In this document: piece by piece, positions 46,392-55,679 of the stretch
Layout: each line of letters opens with the position of its first letter
Numbering within the stretch: the first letter of the stretch is position 1
NCBI RefSeq assembly: GCF_002368395.1
Contig: NZ_AP018254.1
Span: forward strand, 744,001-808,000
DNA: 64,000 nucleotides
DNA from: Calothrix sp. NIES-3974
GTDB taxonomy: Bacteria; Cyanobacteriota; Cyanobacteriia; Cyanobacteriales; Nostocaceae
Direction: 5' to 3'
The notes under the pieces: model-generated
What the model was told of the DNA's origin: nothing
What the model saw: the letters and a program-made list of their open reading frames with translations, nothing else
Databases searched by the model: none
Position numbers and translations under genes: made by a program

Positions 46392-46784
46392 TCAGGATGC
46401 GATCGCTTGGAGTTGGAATAGCTTCAAAAAGAATTCAGGCACTTGGAGGATGTGGAAATAAACCAAAGCTGCCACAGCTATGGTATAAATTGTTGAACCA
46501 CCCAAGCTAATCCATAAATCTCGCTTCAAGTTGCGTTTATCTTCATTTACAAATATATCCGTAGCTCCAAACTGCATCATTAAGATACCAAGTAAGTTAG
46601 AGAGCCAATATCCAATGATGGCTCCAGGTAAAAACCAACTTGGGTTCAGCCAAGCTACTGCATAGGCAAATATTAAGGCTATGGGTAAATTAAAAAATAG
46701 GTCATTCCACCAAGAAAGTGGAGATAACATATAACCAATAGCCATTAAGGCTCCACCACGCAGTTTTTTGAATAGGTTGATCAT
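46392..46784 (-). CDS. Small integral membrane protein of unknown function
   Basis: 130 residues from ATG 46784 (MINLFKKLRGGALMAIGYML); a longer frame reads upstream through a palindromic repeat and is rejected. Three hydrophobic helices are visible: DLFFNLPIALIFAYAVAWL, LPGAIIGYWLSNLLGILMM, and STIYTIAVAALVYFHIL. A short basic loop (NEDKRNLKRDLW) lies between the second and third. No family motif recognised. Confidence 0.6.
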   Translation of the reverse strand: MINLFKKLRGGALMAIGYMLSPLSWWNDLFFNLPIALIFAYAVAWLNPSWFLPGAIIGYWLSNLLGILMMQFGATDIFVNEDKRNLKRDLWISLGGSTIYTIAVAALVYFHILQVPEFFLKLFQLQAIAS

Positions 46785-46810
46785 TACTGTAAATAGGGTG
46801 AGGGAATTGG

Positions 46811-46836
46811 TAGAGACGCGACATGTCACGTCTGTA
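46811..46836. repeat. GAGACG palindromic repeat (copy 5)
   Basis: TAGAGACGCGAC against GTCACGTCTGTA, a slightly decayed member with ATGT centre. It lies in the leader of the minus-strand membrane protein gene. Confidence 0.65.
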
Positions 46837-46880
46837 CTTATTTACGTAAATAGGGTGAGTAGGGAGTAGGGAATATTTTA

Positions 46881-46968
46881 CAATCCAAAATCCATAGACG
46901 CGTTGGCGAAAGCCATGCCTTTAGGCTAGCGGATCGACCGAAGGGTAATCCAAAATCCAAAATCCAAT
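46881..46968. repeat. Composite heptamer repeat with TAGACGC insert, copy 1
   Basis: CAATCCAAAATCCATAGACG, then a variable insert, then GCGGATCGACCGAAGGGTAA and more CCAAAATCC units. The same order is seen at 59037-59104. It abuts the 3' end of the sugar dehydrogenase gene. Confidence 0.7.
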
Positions 46969-46972
46969 GACC

Positions 46973-48172
46973 TTAACCTTGGGGTTCCAAACGAATTAAT
47001 TGGCCATTTTGCGCATCAGTTAAAACGTATAAAAAGCCATCAGGACTTTGACGGACATCGCGCACACGTTCACCGATGGGAATGGATTCCTGACTTAATA
47101 TATTACCCTGATTGTCCACTTGAATCCGACGGATATCTTGGGAAACCAACCCACCTGCAAATAAATTTCCTTGCCATCCAGGAATGCGATCGCTATTATA
47201 AACAGTCAGACCAGAGGGAGCGATCGCAGTTTCCCAGACGATACGAGGATCAATCATTCCAGGACGCGATCGCTCGGTGCTAATTTCTGGACCAAAGTAT
47301 TCCCGACTATGGGTGACAATTGGCCAACCGTAATTTTCTCCCCGTTTAATCAGGTTCAGTTCGTCACCCCCCCTAGCTCCGTGTTCCGTTGACCAAACCC
47401 GATTGGTCACTGGATCAAAGGTCAACCCTTGGATATTGCGGTGTCCATAACTCCAAATTGCTGGGTCTGCTTGAGGATTATTGACGAAGGGGTTATCTTG
47501 GGGGATGGAACCATCATCATTTATCCGAACTATTTTACCAAGATGACTGCGGAGATTTTGAGCTTGTTTACGAATTAATTCCCCAGCTAATTGGACAGGA
47601 GGATTGCCACCATCACCAATCGCAACTAACATGGTGTTATCGGGCAACCAGGTAATTCGGGAACCAAAGTGTTGTCCACCAGATTTAGCTTGGGATACTT
47701 CAAAAATTACTTTTACATCCTGAAGGGATTTCCCATCGAATGTTGCACGAGCTACACGGGTACAATTCGCGTTCTCCGTACCGTGGGCATAGGTGAGGTA
47801 GATAAAATTATTTTCCTCAAAACGTGGATGCAAAGCAATATCTAGTAAACCACCCTGACCAAGATTCAGAACTTCTGGGACTCCTGTAATCGGTGTCGGG
47901 TCAAGTTTACCGTCACGGACAATTCGTAACCTTCCCGAACGTTCGGTAATTAGTATTGTCCCATCCGGAAGCCAAACCATAGCCCACGGATTTTCTAAAC
48001 CACTAGCTACGGTGGTTTTGGTGATATTTGTCGCTGTCGCTGTAGTGGTCGGGGATATTTCTGGGGAGATGGGATTAGATGCTTGGGTATTGCAGGCAGA
48101 TATTACCAGGATTGCGAGACACAAGGTGAGGGGAAGGCTGGGACGAATTGCAGAGATGGATATGATATGCAT
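46973..48172 (-). CDS. PQQ-dependent sugar dehydrogenase-like lipoprotein (GSDH family)
   Basis: 399 residues. A lipoprotein signal peptide ends at VISAC (Cys27). The six-bladed propeller begins with VASGLENPWAMVWLPDGTI and contains GQGGLLDIALHPRFEE, GQHFGSRITW, YGHRNIQGL, and TEHGARGGDELNLIKRGENY. The His and Arg/Asp positions that bind PQQ and Ca2+ in soluble glucose dehydrogenase (Asd/YliI group) seem retained. It would oxidise aldose sugars at the membrane surface; PQQ supply in this organism is unknown. Ser/Thr-rich linker follows the lipid anchor. Confidence 0.85.
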   Translation of the reverse strand: MHIISISAIRPSLPLTLCLAILVISACNTQASNPISPEISPTTTATATNITKTTVASGLENPWAMVWLPDGTILITERSGRLRIVRDGKLDPTPITGVPEVLNLGQGGLLDIALHPRFEENNFIYLTYAHGTENANCTRVARATFDGKSLQDVKVIFEVSQAKSGGQHFGSRITWLPDNTMLVAIGDGGNPPVQLAGELIRKQAQNLRSHLGKIVRINDDGSIPQDNPFVNNPQADPAIWSYGHRNIQGLTFDPVTNRVWSTEHGARGGDELNLIKRGENYGWPIVTHSREYFGPEISTERSRPGMIDPRIVWETAIAPSGLTVYNSDRIPGWQGNLFAGGLVSQDIRRIQVDNQGNILSQESIPIGERVRDVRQSPDGFLYVLTDAQNGQLIRLEPQG

Positions 48173-48991
48173 TTGTATAGATTTTGGGGAAAGCTTTTAG
48201 TTAAGAACTGTTTCCATCTTAATTCGTCGATTGTTTCTGTTTTATCATTCGCAGGTTAGTAATTGACAGTAAAAAATTTCAACTGTCTGGGGGAAGAGTT
48301 CTTAGTTCCCACTTATTTTTCCAGGTTTATGTTCCAGAAAACACCATGCTCCCACGGAACTGTTACTGGAAGAGAAGTTGCGCTACACTTGTCTGCTGAC
48401 ATCTTGTACCAAGAAAAGTTGATGGATTATTAAGCAGTACAAATCTAAAGGTATTGACTTAGCAAAAAAAATGAACAATAGTACTGTAGCTTGATGAGAT
48501 AGCTTTTTTTTCAGAGCTACAAGCCTTGTATATTAGTGGTTATGATAACTATAGTTTACCTGGATTTCTCACAAGTAAGTAATAAGCCTTGAGTAACGGA
48601 TTGATTTTCCTTCTACTCCCTACTCCCTGTGAGTTTTAGGGTTTTGTGAGAAATGCGGATTTACATCAAGCTCCCCTGGTTGGTTGACAATAGAGTCAAT
48701 AATTGACAAATACCAGATTTATTGGTTTTGTTATCTATAAGTTCAAAGATGTTGAGCAAAAGCTGCTTTCCAAACCTTTACTAGACAATACTTTCATTCC
48801 TTAAAGTTCATCTAATTACCATTTAACTCATGAACTCAAATTTCAAATTTTGATACATTTTCTTCCCCTGCTCCCAAAAGCTTCCCTTCGGTATCAACTT
48901 CCAAGTAAAACGGTATAACTCACCTACATTCAAGGTACGAAGTATAACCAATCCAAAATCCCAAATCCCAAATCCCAAATCCAAAATCCCC
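48173..48991. other. 819-base gap between divergent genes
   Basis: No convincing ORF. Holds ACTCCCT heptamers near 48615, TTGACAATAGAGTCAATAAT at 48694 (the GAGTCAATAAT part recurs at 54869), and a CCAAATC heptamer array at 48950-48990 directly before the helicase ATG. A 33-codon open stretch at about 48333-48430 may be a decayed gene end. Confidence 0.4.
48950..48991. repeat. CCAAATC heptamer array at the helicase start
   Basis: About six head-to-tail units of the ATCCCAA/ATCCAAA heptamer ending at the base before the ATG. It takes the place of the ribosome binding site. Confidence 0.75.
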
Positions 48992-51334
48992 ATGACTGAC
49001 ACCACTGATAAAATTATCAACCCCGATATCCAAACCCGATTAACTGCAAGTATTGCTCTCTTGCGGCAAAAATTGCGGAGTGGACAACAACAAATGGCTG
49101 ATTGGGTGGGTGGACAGTTAGCCGTATCTGCGGTTCCTGGTGCGGGAAAATCCTATGGGATGGCTGCTGCTGCTGCTATCGCGATCGCGCGACAATATTT
49201 AGCGGTGGCTAATAGTGGTCGGTCTGTATCCCGTCGGCAGTTGGTGGTAGTAACTTTTACCCGTTCGGCGGCGGCAAATATTAAGGCGAAAATTGCGGAA
49301 AACCTAAAAAAAATGGCTCTTCCCCAAACGGGTTTTGCGGTTTATACCCTGCACGGATTAGCATTAAATATTGCTACTCGCCATCCGGATTTGTCCGGTT
49401 TGGATTTGAATAATGCCACCCTGATTACACCCAATCAAAGCCATCGCTTTGTCCGGTTAGCGGTGGAAAAATGGATTGCTAGTCACCCCCAAGCATATCT
49501 GCGGTTGTTGGAGGGGATACAGTTTGATGGGGAGGAAACGGAACGGTTGCGTCGTCAATCGGTGCTGCGGACGGAGGTTTTACCGGAATTAACGACAACT
49601 GTTGTCCATGAAGCCAAAAGTTCTGGTTTATTACCCGAAAATTTGCTGGAACTAAGTAATAGCACGGAAGATGAATATGGAATTTTACGCATTGCTGCCG
49701 GGTTATATGCTCAATACGAAGAACTGATGAAAACGCGGGATTTCATTGATTACGATGATATGATTTTGGCGGCTTTACGGGTATTAAATCATCCTTTCAC
49801 CCGACGTAGCGAACAAAACCAGGTTTTTGCCGTTTTTGAAGACGAAGCCCAGGATTCCAGTCCCCTGCAAACCCAATTACTGGAAATTTTAGCCCGTGAC
49901 CCCAATGATGAAGGTATACCCCCCAATATTATCCGCGTTGGCGACCCTAACCAAGCAATTAACTCCACCTTTACCCCCGCAGACCCAATTTATTTTCGGG
50001 AATTTTGTGAACAATGTCAACAAATCCAGCGTTTAGCAACAATGGACTGTGCGGGACGCAGTACCCATATAATTATTGAAGCCGCAAATTATACCCTGCG
50101 CTGGGTCAATAACTTCTATGGGCAAAAATTCCAGGAAGCACAACCAGACTCTCCTCCCCCCACACCCTTTCGTAATCAAATCATCCATCCCCTAGACCCG
50201 GACGACCTCCAACAAAACCCAGCACCGCAGGGAAAAGGATTAGAACTGTATGTACCCTATGATATTTTCCATACGGTCGAATTGATTTCCACACGCATAG
50301 TAGAACTACTGACAACCAACCGAGAAACCAATGCCGCCATTTTAGTGCGGGAAAATCGTCAAGGTCGCTGGATGGCCGCAGCCTTAGCCCAAATCTGCCA
50401 AGACCATGATATTCCCCTCTACGATGCCGGAGAACGCGATCGCCATTCCCACATTCCCAGTGAAATTTTAGCACTCCTGCAATTTTGCGATCGCCCCCAT
50501 TCCCCCGACAATCTCAAAGCTGCACTCACGGTTTTAGTCCAACGTCAACTCATCCCCACCCAGGATTTAAACGCCCTCGCAGCCCAACCAGAGGACTTTT
50601 TATACCCAACTCCCCTAACTCCACCCCCCAGTGATTCTGCCCGTATTGCCGCCCGCATTTGTCGTAGTTTACTCCGCGCGCGGATGGAATTACCGATATA
50701 CCAGTTAATTTCCTTTTTGGCTTTGACCCTGAACTATGAACAAGCTGAACTCGCGACTGCTGATAAACTTAGCGAACGGGTGAATCAACAAATTGCTGGA
50801 AATGCCAATATGGGAACAATGTTGGGTGTATTAGGGGAAATAGTTAGTTCCGAGCGCTTTGAACCCGTTGAAGAGGGAAATATGGAAGCGAAATATACGA
50901 AAACCGGACAGTTAACAATTATCACCATGCACAAAGCCAAGGGATTGGATTGGGATTATGTATTTATCCCCTTTCTCCACGAAAATTTGATACCAGGTAA
51001 ATCCTGGATACCTCCCCAATTCCAATTCCTCGGTAATTTTACCCTATCGGAGGTAGCCCGTGCCCAAATTCGAGCAGCCTTACACGGAAGTCAAAAATTA
51101 CCCGATGTCGGTAAAGCTTGGGAACAAGCGAAATATTTGAAAATCGCTGAAGAGTATCGATTGTTGTATGTGGCTATTACCCGTGCAAAACGTTTATTGT
51201 GGATGTCTGCGGCAAAAAAAGCCCCATTTACCTGGAGTAAACCCGAAAATTTACAAGAACAAGCTGCTTGTCCTGTTTTTTCGGCTTTATTAAAGCGGTT
51301 CGCAGAATATCAGGTCAATTTGCCACCAAGGTGA
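48992..51334 (+). CDS. UvrD/Rep-type superfamily 1 helicase
   Basis: 780 residues. Motif I AVPGAGKSYG near residue 50, motif Ia VVTFTRSAAANIKAKIAENL, motif II FAVFEDEAQDSSPLQTQLLE near 283, motif III VGDPNQAINSTF, motif V TIITMHKAKGLDWDYVFIPF, and motif VI EYRLLYVAITRAKRLLW are all intact. ATP-driven 3'-5' unwinding in repair or replication restart is the family role. No nuclease domain is visible. It has no Shine-Dalgarno sequence: the ATG follows a heptamer array. Long for the region but standard as a cyanobacterial UvrD paralogue. Confidence 0.9.
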   Translation: MTDTTDKIINPDIQTRLTASIALLRQKLRSGQQQMADWVGGQLAVSAVPGAGKSYGMAAAAAIAIARQYLAVANSGRSVSRRQLVVVTFTRSAAANIKAKIAENLKKMALPQTGFAVYTLHGLALNIATRHPDLSGLDLNNATLITPNQSHRFVRLAVEKWIASHPQAYLRLLEGIQFDGEETERLRRQSVLRTEVLPELTTTVVHEAKSSGLLPENLLELSNSTEDEYGILRIAAGLYAQYEELMKTRDFIDYDDMILAALRVLNHPFTRRSEQNQVFAVFEDEAQDSSPLQTQLLEILARDPNDEGIPPNIIRVGDPNQAINSTFTPADPIYFREFCEQCQQIQRLATMDCAGRSTHIIIEAANYTLRWVNNFYGQKFQEAQPDSPPPTPFRNQIIHPLDPDDLQQNPAPQGKGLELYVPYDIFHTVELISTRIVELLTTNRETNAAILVRENRQGRWMAAALAQICQDHDIPLYDAGERDRHSHIPSEILALLQFCDRPHSPDNLKAALTVLVQRQLIPTQDLNALAAQPEDFLYPTPLTPPPSDSARIAARICRSLLRARMELPIYQLISFLALTLNYEQAELATADKLSERVNQQIAGNANMGTMLGVLGEIVSSERFEPVEEGNMEAKYTKTGQLTIITMHKAKGLDWDYVFIPFLHENLIPGKSWIPPQFQFLGNFTLSEVARAQIRAALHGSQKLPDVGKAWEQAKYLKIAEEYRLLYVAITRAKRLLWMSAAKKAPFTWSKPENLQEQAACPVFSALLKRFAEYQVNLPPR

Positions 51335-51532
51335 TACATGAATTTGAGATTTTGGATTTTTCTCTATTAAACTGCTTGCAAATTACTCCCCAAACTTCGG
51401 GGAGGGAACTGGATTTTTGTTTCCCCTGTCTAGGGGGGTTAAGGGGTGGGGTTCTTCATACGCATCTTTAAATATTAATTAAATGGGGTCTGCGGAAAAA
51501 GTCTTTTAGTGAGGGAAGGGAGTAGGGAGTAG

Positions 51533-51636
51533 TGGTCTGTCCCATAAGTTTTGAAGGTTTAGTAGTGAGGAATTTATCCCTCAAATCAAGGACTAGAACT
51601 ACTCCTGTAACCCCTCAAAATTAATGGGACAAACCA
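51533..51636. repeat. TGGTYTGTCCCAT-ended MITE (104 bp)
   Basis: Ends TGGTCTGTCCCATAAGTTTT and AAAATTAATGGGACAAACCA are terminal inverted repeats of about 21 bases with few mismatches. Both flanks read GTAG, a likely 4-base target duplication. The inside pairs further (GAGGGAT-type arms), so it could fold into one long hairpin. No coding capacity. Confidence 0.75.
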
Positions 51637-51686
51637 GTAGTTTTAAACCAAAAACTCCTCTTTTTATTGGCTCCTGAAAATTTCTG

Positions 51687-51773
51687 TATGCCTATTGTTT
51701 GCACTTTTTACGACTTAAAATCCCGTAGATTCCTTGCAAAATCAGAGTTTTACTATTTTTCAGCAAGCCCTAA
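51687..51773. repeat. IS-end-like repeat, copy 2
   Basis: Matches 11622-11709: TATGCCTATT, GCACTTTTTACGACTTAAAA, GAGTTTTACTATTTTTCAGC, AAGCCCTAA in order. A solo terminal segment of an insertion sequence is the likeliest origin. Confidence 0.5.
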
Positions 51774-51864
51774 ATAAATTGGTTAAGCAACACCTGTAGG
51801 TGACTCCTGCTCTCCCACTCGCCGATTCAAACAATCTAAAATAATATCTAGTTGATACTGCATC

Positions 51865-53973
51865 ATGCAAATGCTGGGAACCAAACTTGTTGGTAGATAC
51901 GAAATTATACGTAATTTGGGTGAAGGTGGTTTTGGGGAAACCTATATTGCTTGCGATACCCAACTTCCTGGTTCACCGCAGTGTGTGGTCAAGAAGTTAA
52001 AGCCGTTGGCGGATGATTTGGAAACGCTGCAAACTGCTCGCAGGTTGTTTGATACGGAAGCCAAGGTGTTATTTCAGTTGGGTAATCATCCGCAAATCCC
52101 CCAGCTATTAGCCTATTTTGAGGATAATCACTCATTTTATTTGGTTCAGGAGTTGATTGTCGGGGAGGATTTAGCTGGAGAGTTTATCCCCCATCAACCC
52201 TGGAATCAACAGCAGGTGGTTGAGTTTTTGCAGCAAATCCTGACAATTTTGGATTTTGTCCATCAACAAAATGTGATTCACCGCGACATTAATCCCCGGA
52301 ATATTATTCGGCGATCGCGCGATCGCTCGTTGGTGTTGATTGATTTTGGTGCGGTTAAGCAAATTACTACCAATATTGTCAATACCCAGATGGTTCCCCA
52401 GAATCGAACTGTGGTGATTGGGACTCCTGGGTATATGTCGGCGGAACAAGCTCAGGGTAATCCCTGTCTTAGTAGTGATGTGTATGGGGTGGGGATATTG
52501 GCAATTCAAGCTTTAACGGGGGTAAATCCCACGGATTTTCCTCGCCATCCTGATACCTATGAAATTGCTTGGCGAGATATTTGTCCAGGTGAGGTGGATG
52601 GGGGATTAGCGGATTTAATCGACAAGATGGTTTGCCATGATTTTCGGATGCGTTACAGTTGTGCTGGTGCGGTTTTGACTGATTTGCAACAATGGATGCA
52701 GCAGGGGAAAAATACGGCAACTTTAGCCCTAGCTCCCCCCTCTGGAGGTGTGACACCAGTTAGGAATTCTTTTCCGAGATGGAAAAAATCCCTGATGGTG
52801 TGGATGGTTTCGGCTGTGGGATTAACTGCTGCTGGTTTAATTACTGCGGCTTTTGTAATTAAGGGGATTAATACTGCTAATTCCAGTCAATTTTATGAAC
52901 AAGCAAATACCCTCTATGACTTAAACCGTTATGAAGATGCATTACAAGCTTATAACAAAGCTTTAGAAATGCGCGATAATTTCCCCCAGGCTTGGTATGG
53001 TAAAGGTAAAGTTCTTTCTGCCTTAAAACGCGATCGCGAGGCTTTAGCTGCCTATGACCGGGCAATTCAACTAGAACCGGATTTACTGGATGCTTGGGGA
53101 GAACGGGGTTTGGTTTTAGTCCGATTACAACGCTACAACGAGGCAATTAGCGCTTTTGACCGGGTATTGGCTGTTGATGGCAAAAATGCGACTATCTGGA
53201 ATGCGAAGGGTAATGCCTTAAGTCAGTTAAACCAGCTAGAACAGGCAATTAAGGCTTACGATGAAGCTATTGGAATTAATCCGGAAAATCCAGGGTTTTA
53301 CTATCATAAGGCTTTGGCTCTACAAAAATTAAATCGCTTTGATGATGCGGTGACAAATTACGACAAAGCCATTAACCTCCACAGTAATTCCGTTAATACC
53401 TGGTATCAGCGTGGTAATGCCCTATTCAATTTACAACGCTATCAAGATGCTTTGGCATCCTACCAAAAAGCTGTCGAACTCAAACCGGATTTTGTCGCAG
53501 CTTGGCTATCCCAAGCCAATATTCTCATGAATCAAAGACGCTACCAAGATGCGATCGCCTCCTTTACCCAGGTAAATAAACTCAACCCCCGCAATTATAC
53601 CGCTTGGTATGGCAAAGGCTGGTCACTACACCAATTACAACGCTACGATGAAGCCATCACCGCCTACAATCAAGCGATCGCTCTACGACCCAATCACTAC
53701 CAAGCCCATTACAATTTAGGCAATGTCTTCTATCAACAACAAAAGTACAGTGCAGCTTTAGCTGCTTACAACCGCTCCCTCCGTGCCGATGATAATCACC
53801 CAGAAGCCTGGTTTGCCCAGGGTAATGCCTACTTTAATCTACAGCAATATACCAATGCCCGCACCGCCTATGAACGAGCGATCGCTCTCAAACCCGATTA
53901 TCAAGCTGCTATCAATGCCCGCAATCAGGTTGAAGAGATTCTCAAAAATCAATCCCCAACTCAATCAAACTAG
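51865..53973 (+). CDS. Membrane Ser/Thr protein kinase with extracytoplasmic TPR repeats
   Basis: 702 residues. Kinase domain about 10-275: glycine loop LGEGGFGETYIA, Lys in CVVKKLK, catalytic loop IHRDINPRN near 139, DFG in LIDFGAVKQ near 159, and GTPGYMSAEQAQG. One membrane helix at about 310-335 (LMVWMVSAVGLTAAGLITAA). Residues 345-690 hold about ten TPR units of the pattern ALxAYxKAxxLxPdxxxAW. Such kinases signal across the membrane with TPRs as the sensor or protein-binding arm. Start could be Met1 or Met3. Confidence 0.92.
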   Translation: MQMLGTKLVGRYEIIRNLGEGGFGETYIACDTQLPGSPQCVVKKLKPLADDLETLQTARRLFDTEAKVLFQLGNHPQIPQLLAYFEDNHSFYLVQELIVGEDLAGEFIPHQPWNQQQVVEFLQQILTILDFVHQQNVIHRDINPRNIIRRSRDRSLVLIDFGAVKQITTNIVNTQMVPQNRTVVIGTPGYMSAEQAQGNPCLSSDVYGVGILAIQALTGVNPTDFPRHPDTYEIAWRDICPGEVDGGLADLIDKMVCHDFRMRYSCAGAVLTDLQQWMQQGKNTATLALAPPSGGVTPVRNSFPRWKKSLMVWMVSAVGLTAAGLITAAFVIKGINTANSSQFYEQANTLYDLNRYEDALQAYNKALEMRDNFPQAWYGKGKVLSALKRDREALAAYDRAIQLEPDLLDAWGERGLVLVRLQRYNEAISAFDRVLAVDGKNATIWNAKGNALSQLNQLEQAIKAYDEAIGINPENPGFYYHKALALQKLNRFDDAVTNYDKAINLHSNSVNTWYQRGNALFNLQRYQDALASYQKAVELKPDFVAAWLSQANILMNQRRYQDAIASFTQVNKLNPRNYTAWYGKGWSLHQLQRYDEAITAYNQAIALRPNHYQAHYNLGNVFYQQQKYSAALAAYNRSLRADDNHPEAWFAQGNAYFNLQQYTNARTAYERAIALKPDYQAAINARNQVEEILKNQSPTQSN

Positions 53974-54104
53974 TATTTGTTTCGGGTCTGCGGAAAAAAA
54001 GTAAAATTTCACGATCGCTCATCAGAACTTCAAACTGCTGGCGAACTTGACCACTGCGATCTCAAAACACCTTGATCCAAACAGATGTATCAACAATTCC
54101 TAAT

Positions 54105-54473
54105 CTAATTGAGCAAATTACTAATTAGCTCGTCAGTGACTTGCAGTGGACTAGCCAAATCTCTTACATACTTCACTTGTTCATCTGGATTCCATTTCTT
54201 CCAGGAGAAATCTGATTTGAGTTTTGCTTGAATGATCTGATACTCTCTGCGCTCTGGAGAGAGTTGTCGCCATTCTTGCCATTTTAGCCGCGACGCTTCT
54301 CCCTCTTTTTCAACCTCCATTTCTATCAATGCTTCAACAACTTGATTAGCGACTGTAGAAACTAAAGGACTTCCTTGTATTACTGGATCATTTGGATCGG
54401 TGCTGAATTTAGCCTCCATCACTACGCGATGAAGTGCTATTAACTCATCATAGTTATTGATTGAAAATGCCAT
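54105..54473 (-). CDS. Hypothetical protein (122 aa), possible cassette-borne
   Basis: Helical, charged, no signal or membrane segment. Start MAFSINNYDELIALHRVVME; ends ELISNLLN. Contains VANQVVEALIEMEVEKEGE and KWQEWRQLSPERREYQIIQA. I do not recognise the family. It stands alone, and 40 bases upstream of its start is an attC-like hairpin repeat, which would fit a gene brought in as a cassette. There is no clear ribosome site. Confidence 0.5.
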   Translation of the reverse strand: MAFSINNYDELIALHRVVMEAKFSTDPNDPVIQGSPLVSTVANQVVEALIEMEVEKEGEASRLKWQEWRQLSPERREYQIIQAKLKSDFSWKKWNPDEQVKYVRDLASPLQVTDELISNLLN

Positions 54474-54513
54474 TGTAATGCCTCAAGAAACGGGCGAGCT
54501 ACTTCTATTGATC

Positions 54514-54588
54514 GGCTAACGACCCCATTCACCCGCCGCTAGTAACTTCTCGGACTTAACGAAGAAACTTGATGCGGTCGGCGAGTGC
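54514..54588. repeat. attC-like structured repeat
   Basis: GGCTAACGACC followed by CACCCGCCG (54530-54538) and CGGCGAGTG (54579-54587), which pair with one mismatch around a 40-base loop holding TTAACGAAG. The TAAC core next to long imperfect pairing is reminiscent of integron recombination sites and of similar repeats beside small accessory genes in cyanobacteria. A closing GTTAGGC-type end is not seen. Confidence 0.4.
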
Positions 54589-54810
54589 TGTAATTTTCAA
54601 AATCCAAAATAATTCCGATAGCAAAAAATTCCAATAGCAAAAAAAATGTGCCAATAGCTAGCTTAGATCCTGACACTATTACACTATTGTTTATTTGTTC
54701 TTCTATTTTGCCTTCGTGAGTTGCTTTTAGGGGGTGTTTAGGTTATGCCAGACAAGACTTGCGTAAATAATTATAGTTTGCCCAATTTTACTTTAGCTTA
54801 GGTGGTTTTT

Positions 54811-54943
54811 GTCAAGATGTCAATAATCAGTCTGAAAGTATGATTATTTCGTCGGCATATTGAGAATAGAGTCAATAATATTGAGAATAAGCCGGGTCGT
54901 TTTGTCAATAAGCCGAAAAACCGGGGAGATGTCAAATTTTGGC
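54811..54943. repeat. Cluster of GTCAATAA / TGTCAA motifs
   Basis: GTCAAGATGTCAATAAT, GAGTCAATAATATTGAGAAT, TTGTCAATAAGCCG and GATGTCAAATTTTGGC lie within 133 bases; a GAGTCAATAAT copy also occurs at 48702. Repeated protein-binding boxes of this kind are seen at transposon ends and in iteron arrays; neither is proved. Confidence 0.35.
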
Positions 54944-55035
54944 ATTTTTGTATATTTAAATAACTAATCAATCAGACACTGGTGTTTATTGACGCTATCT
55001 TCTACTGAATCCTGATTCATCACGAAACCAATGTT

Positions 55036-55064
55036 GTAGAGACGTAGCATCGCTACGTCTCTAC
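55036..55064. repeat. GAGACG palindromic repeat (copy 6)
   Basis: A perfect inverted repeat with 13-base arms GTAGAGACGTAGC / GCTACGTCTCTAC and an ATC centre. Best-preserved member in the window, 616 bases before the usher-like gene. Confidence 0.8.
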
Positions 55065-55679
55065 GGTGATTGTGGTTTGAATCAAAAATGTAAATAATCA
55101 TGATTCATGGGATGTTATTTTTGCTGTGTTTTGGGGAAACATAACTATGTGGATTTCCAAATGCCACGGTTTTTGTGTCCTTGTAGTTAGTATTTTGCTG
55201 CTGGATAAAACAAGTATTTTTATCTAGATGCATTTACTAATAGTAATTTTACGGAGATAAATAATTTGTGGAGAATGGATTTGGGCAGCTTACAATTGGT
55301 TCGGTGTTGTCATGGTGTAACGTCAATGATTATGTAACTAAATTATTCAATTAATTGAAAAAATGTTTTTGAAAATAGGTTGAAATATCGATTAAATCAG
55401 ATATGGAAATTCTGGAGATTTTATTTAACAGGAAAAAATATCCAAAATTTCATTGAGAGCGTGATTTTCTGTTCTCTTATGGAAAAATAAGATATTTCTT
55501 TCCTGTATTTCTCATAAGGGGAGTGATAAGTGTTGAGTAATGGGTTAATTGTCCAACTAATCCCTAATAAAGACGATTCACCGGGTTATCTATCCCTACT
55601 CCGGAAAAGTTTGAGGAGTTTGCTCCAAATCTGGGATATTGACTGATTTGAAGTTAAAAATATATATCTGCAAAATAAA

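Larger units (their letters stand above)
51335..51864. other. 530-base repeat-rich gap
   Basis: Contains a GGGGAGGG/CCCCTG-type GC-rich hairpin near 51386-51440, the 104-base MITE, and the second IS-end-like repeat. The remaining 90 bases before the kinase-TPR ATG presumably hold its promoter. Confidence 0.5.
54589..55679. other. 1.1-kb AT-rich gap before the usher-like gene
   Basis: No ORF of note. Holds short CCAATAGCAAAAAA-type repeats near 54630, the TGTCAATAA motif cluster (54811-54943), a GAGACG palindrome at 55036-55064, and AT-rich DNA to the start of the usher-like gene. The promoter of that gene should be here, but no clear -35/-10 pair stands out. Confidence 0.4.

Noticed and set aside
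48333-48430. Short open stretch as a gene
   Set aside because: About 33 codons, no start with ribosome site, no recognised similarity; perhaps a decayed gene end.
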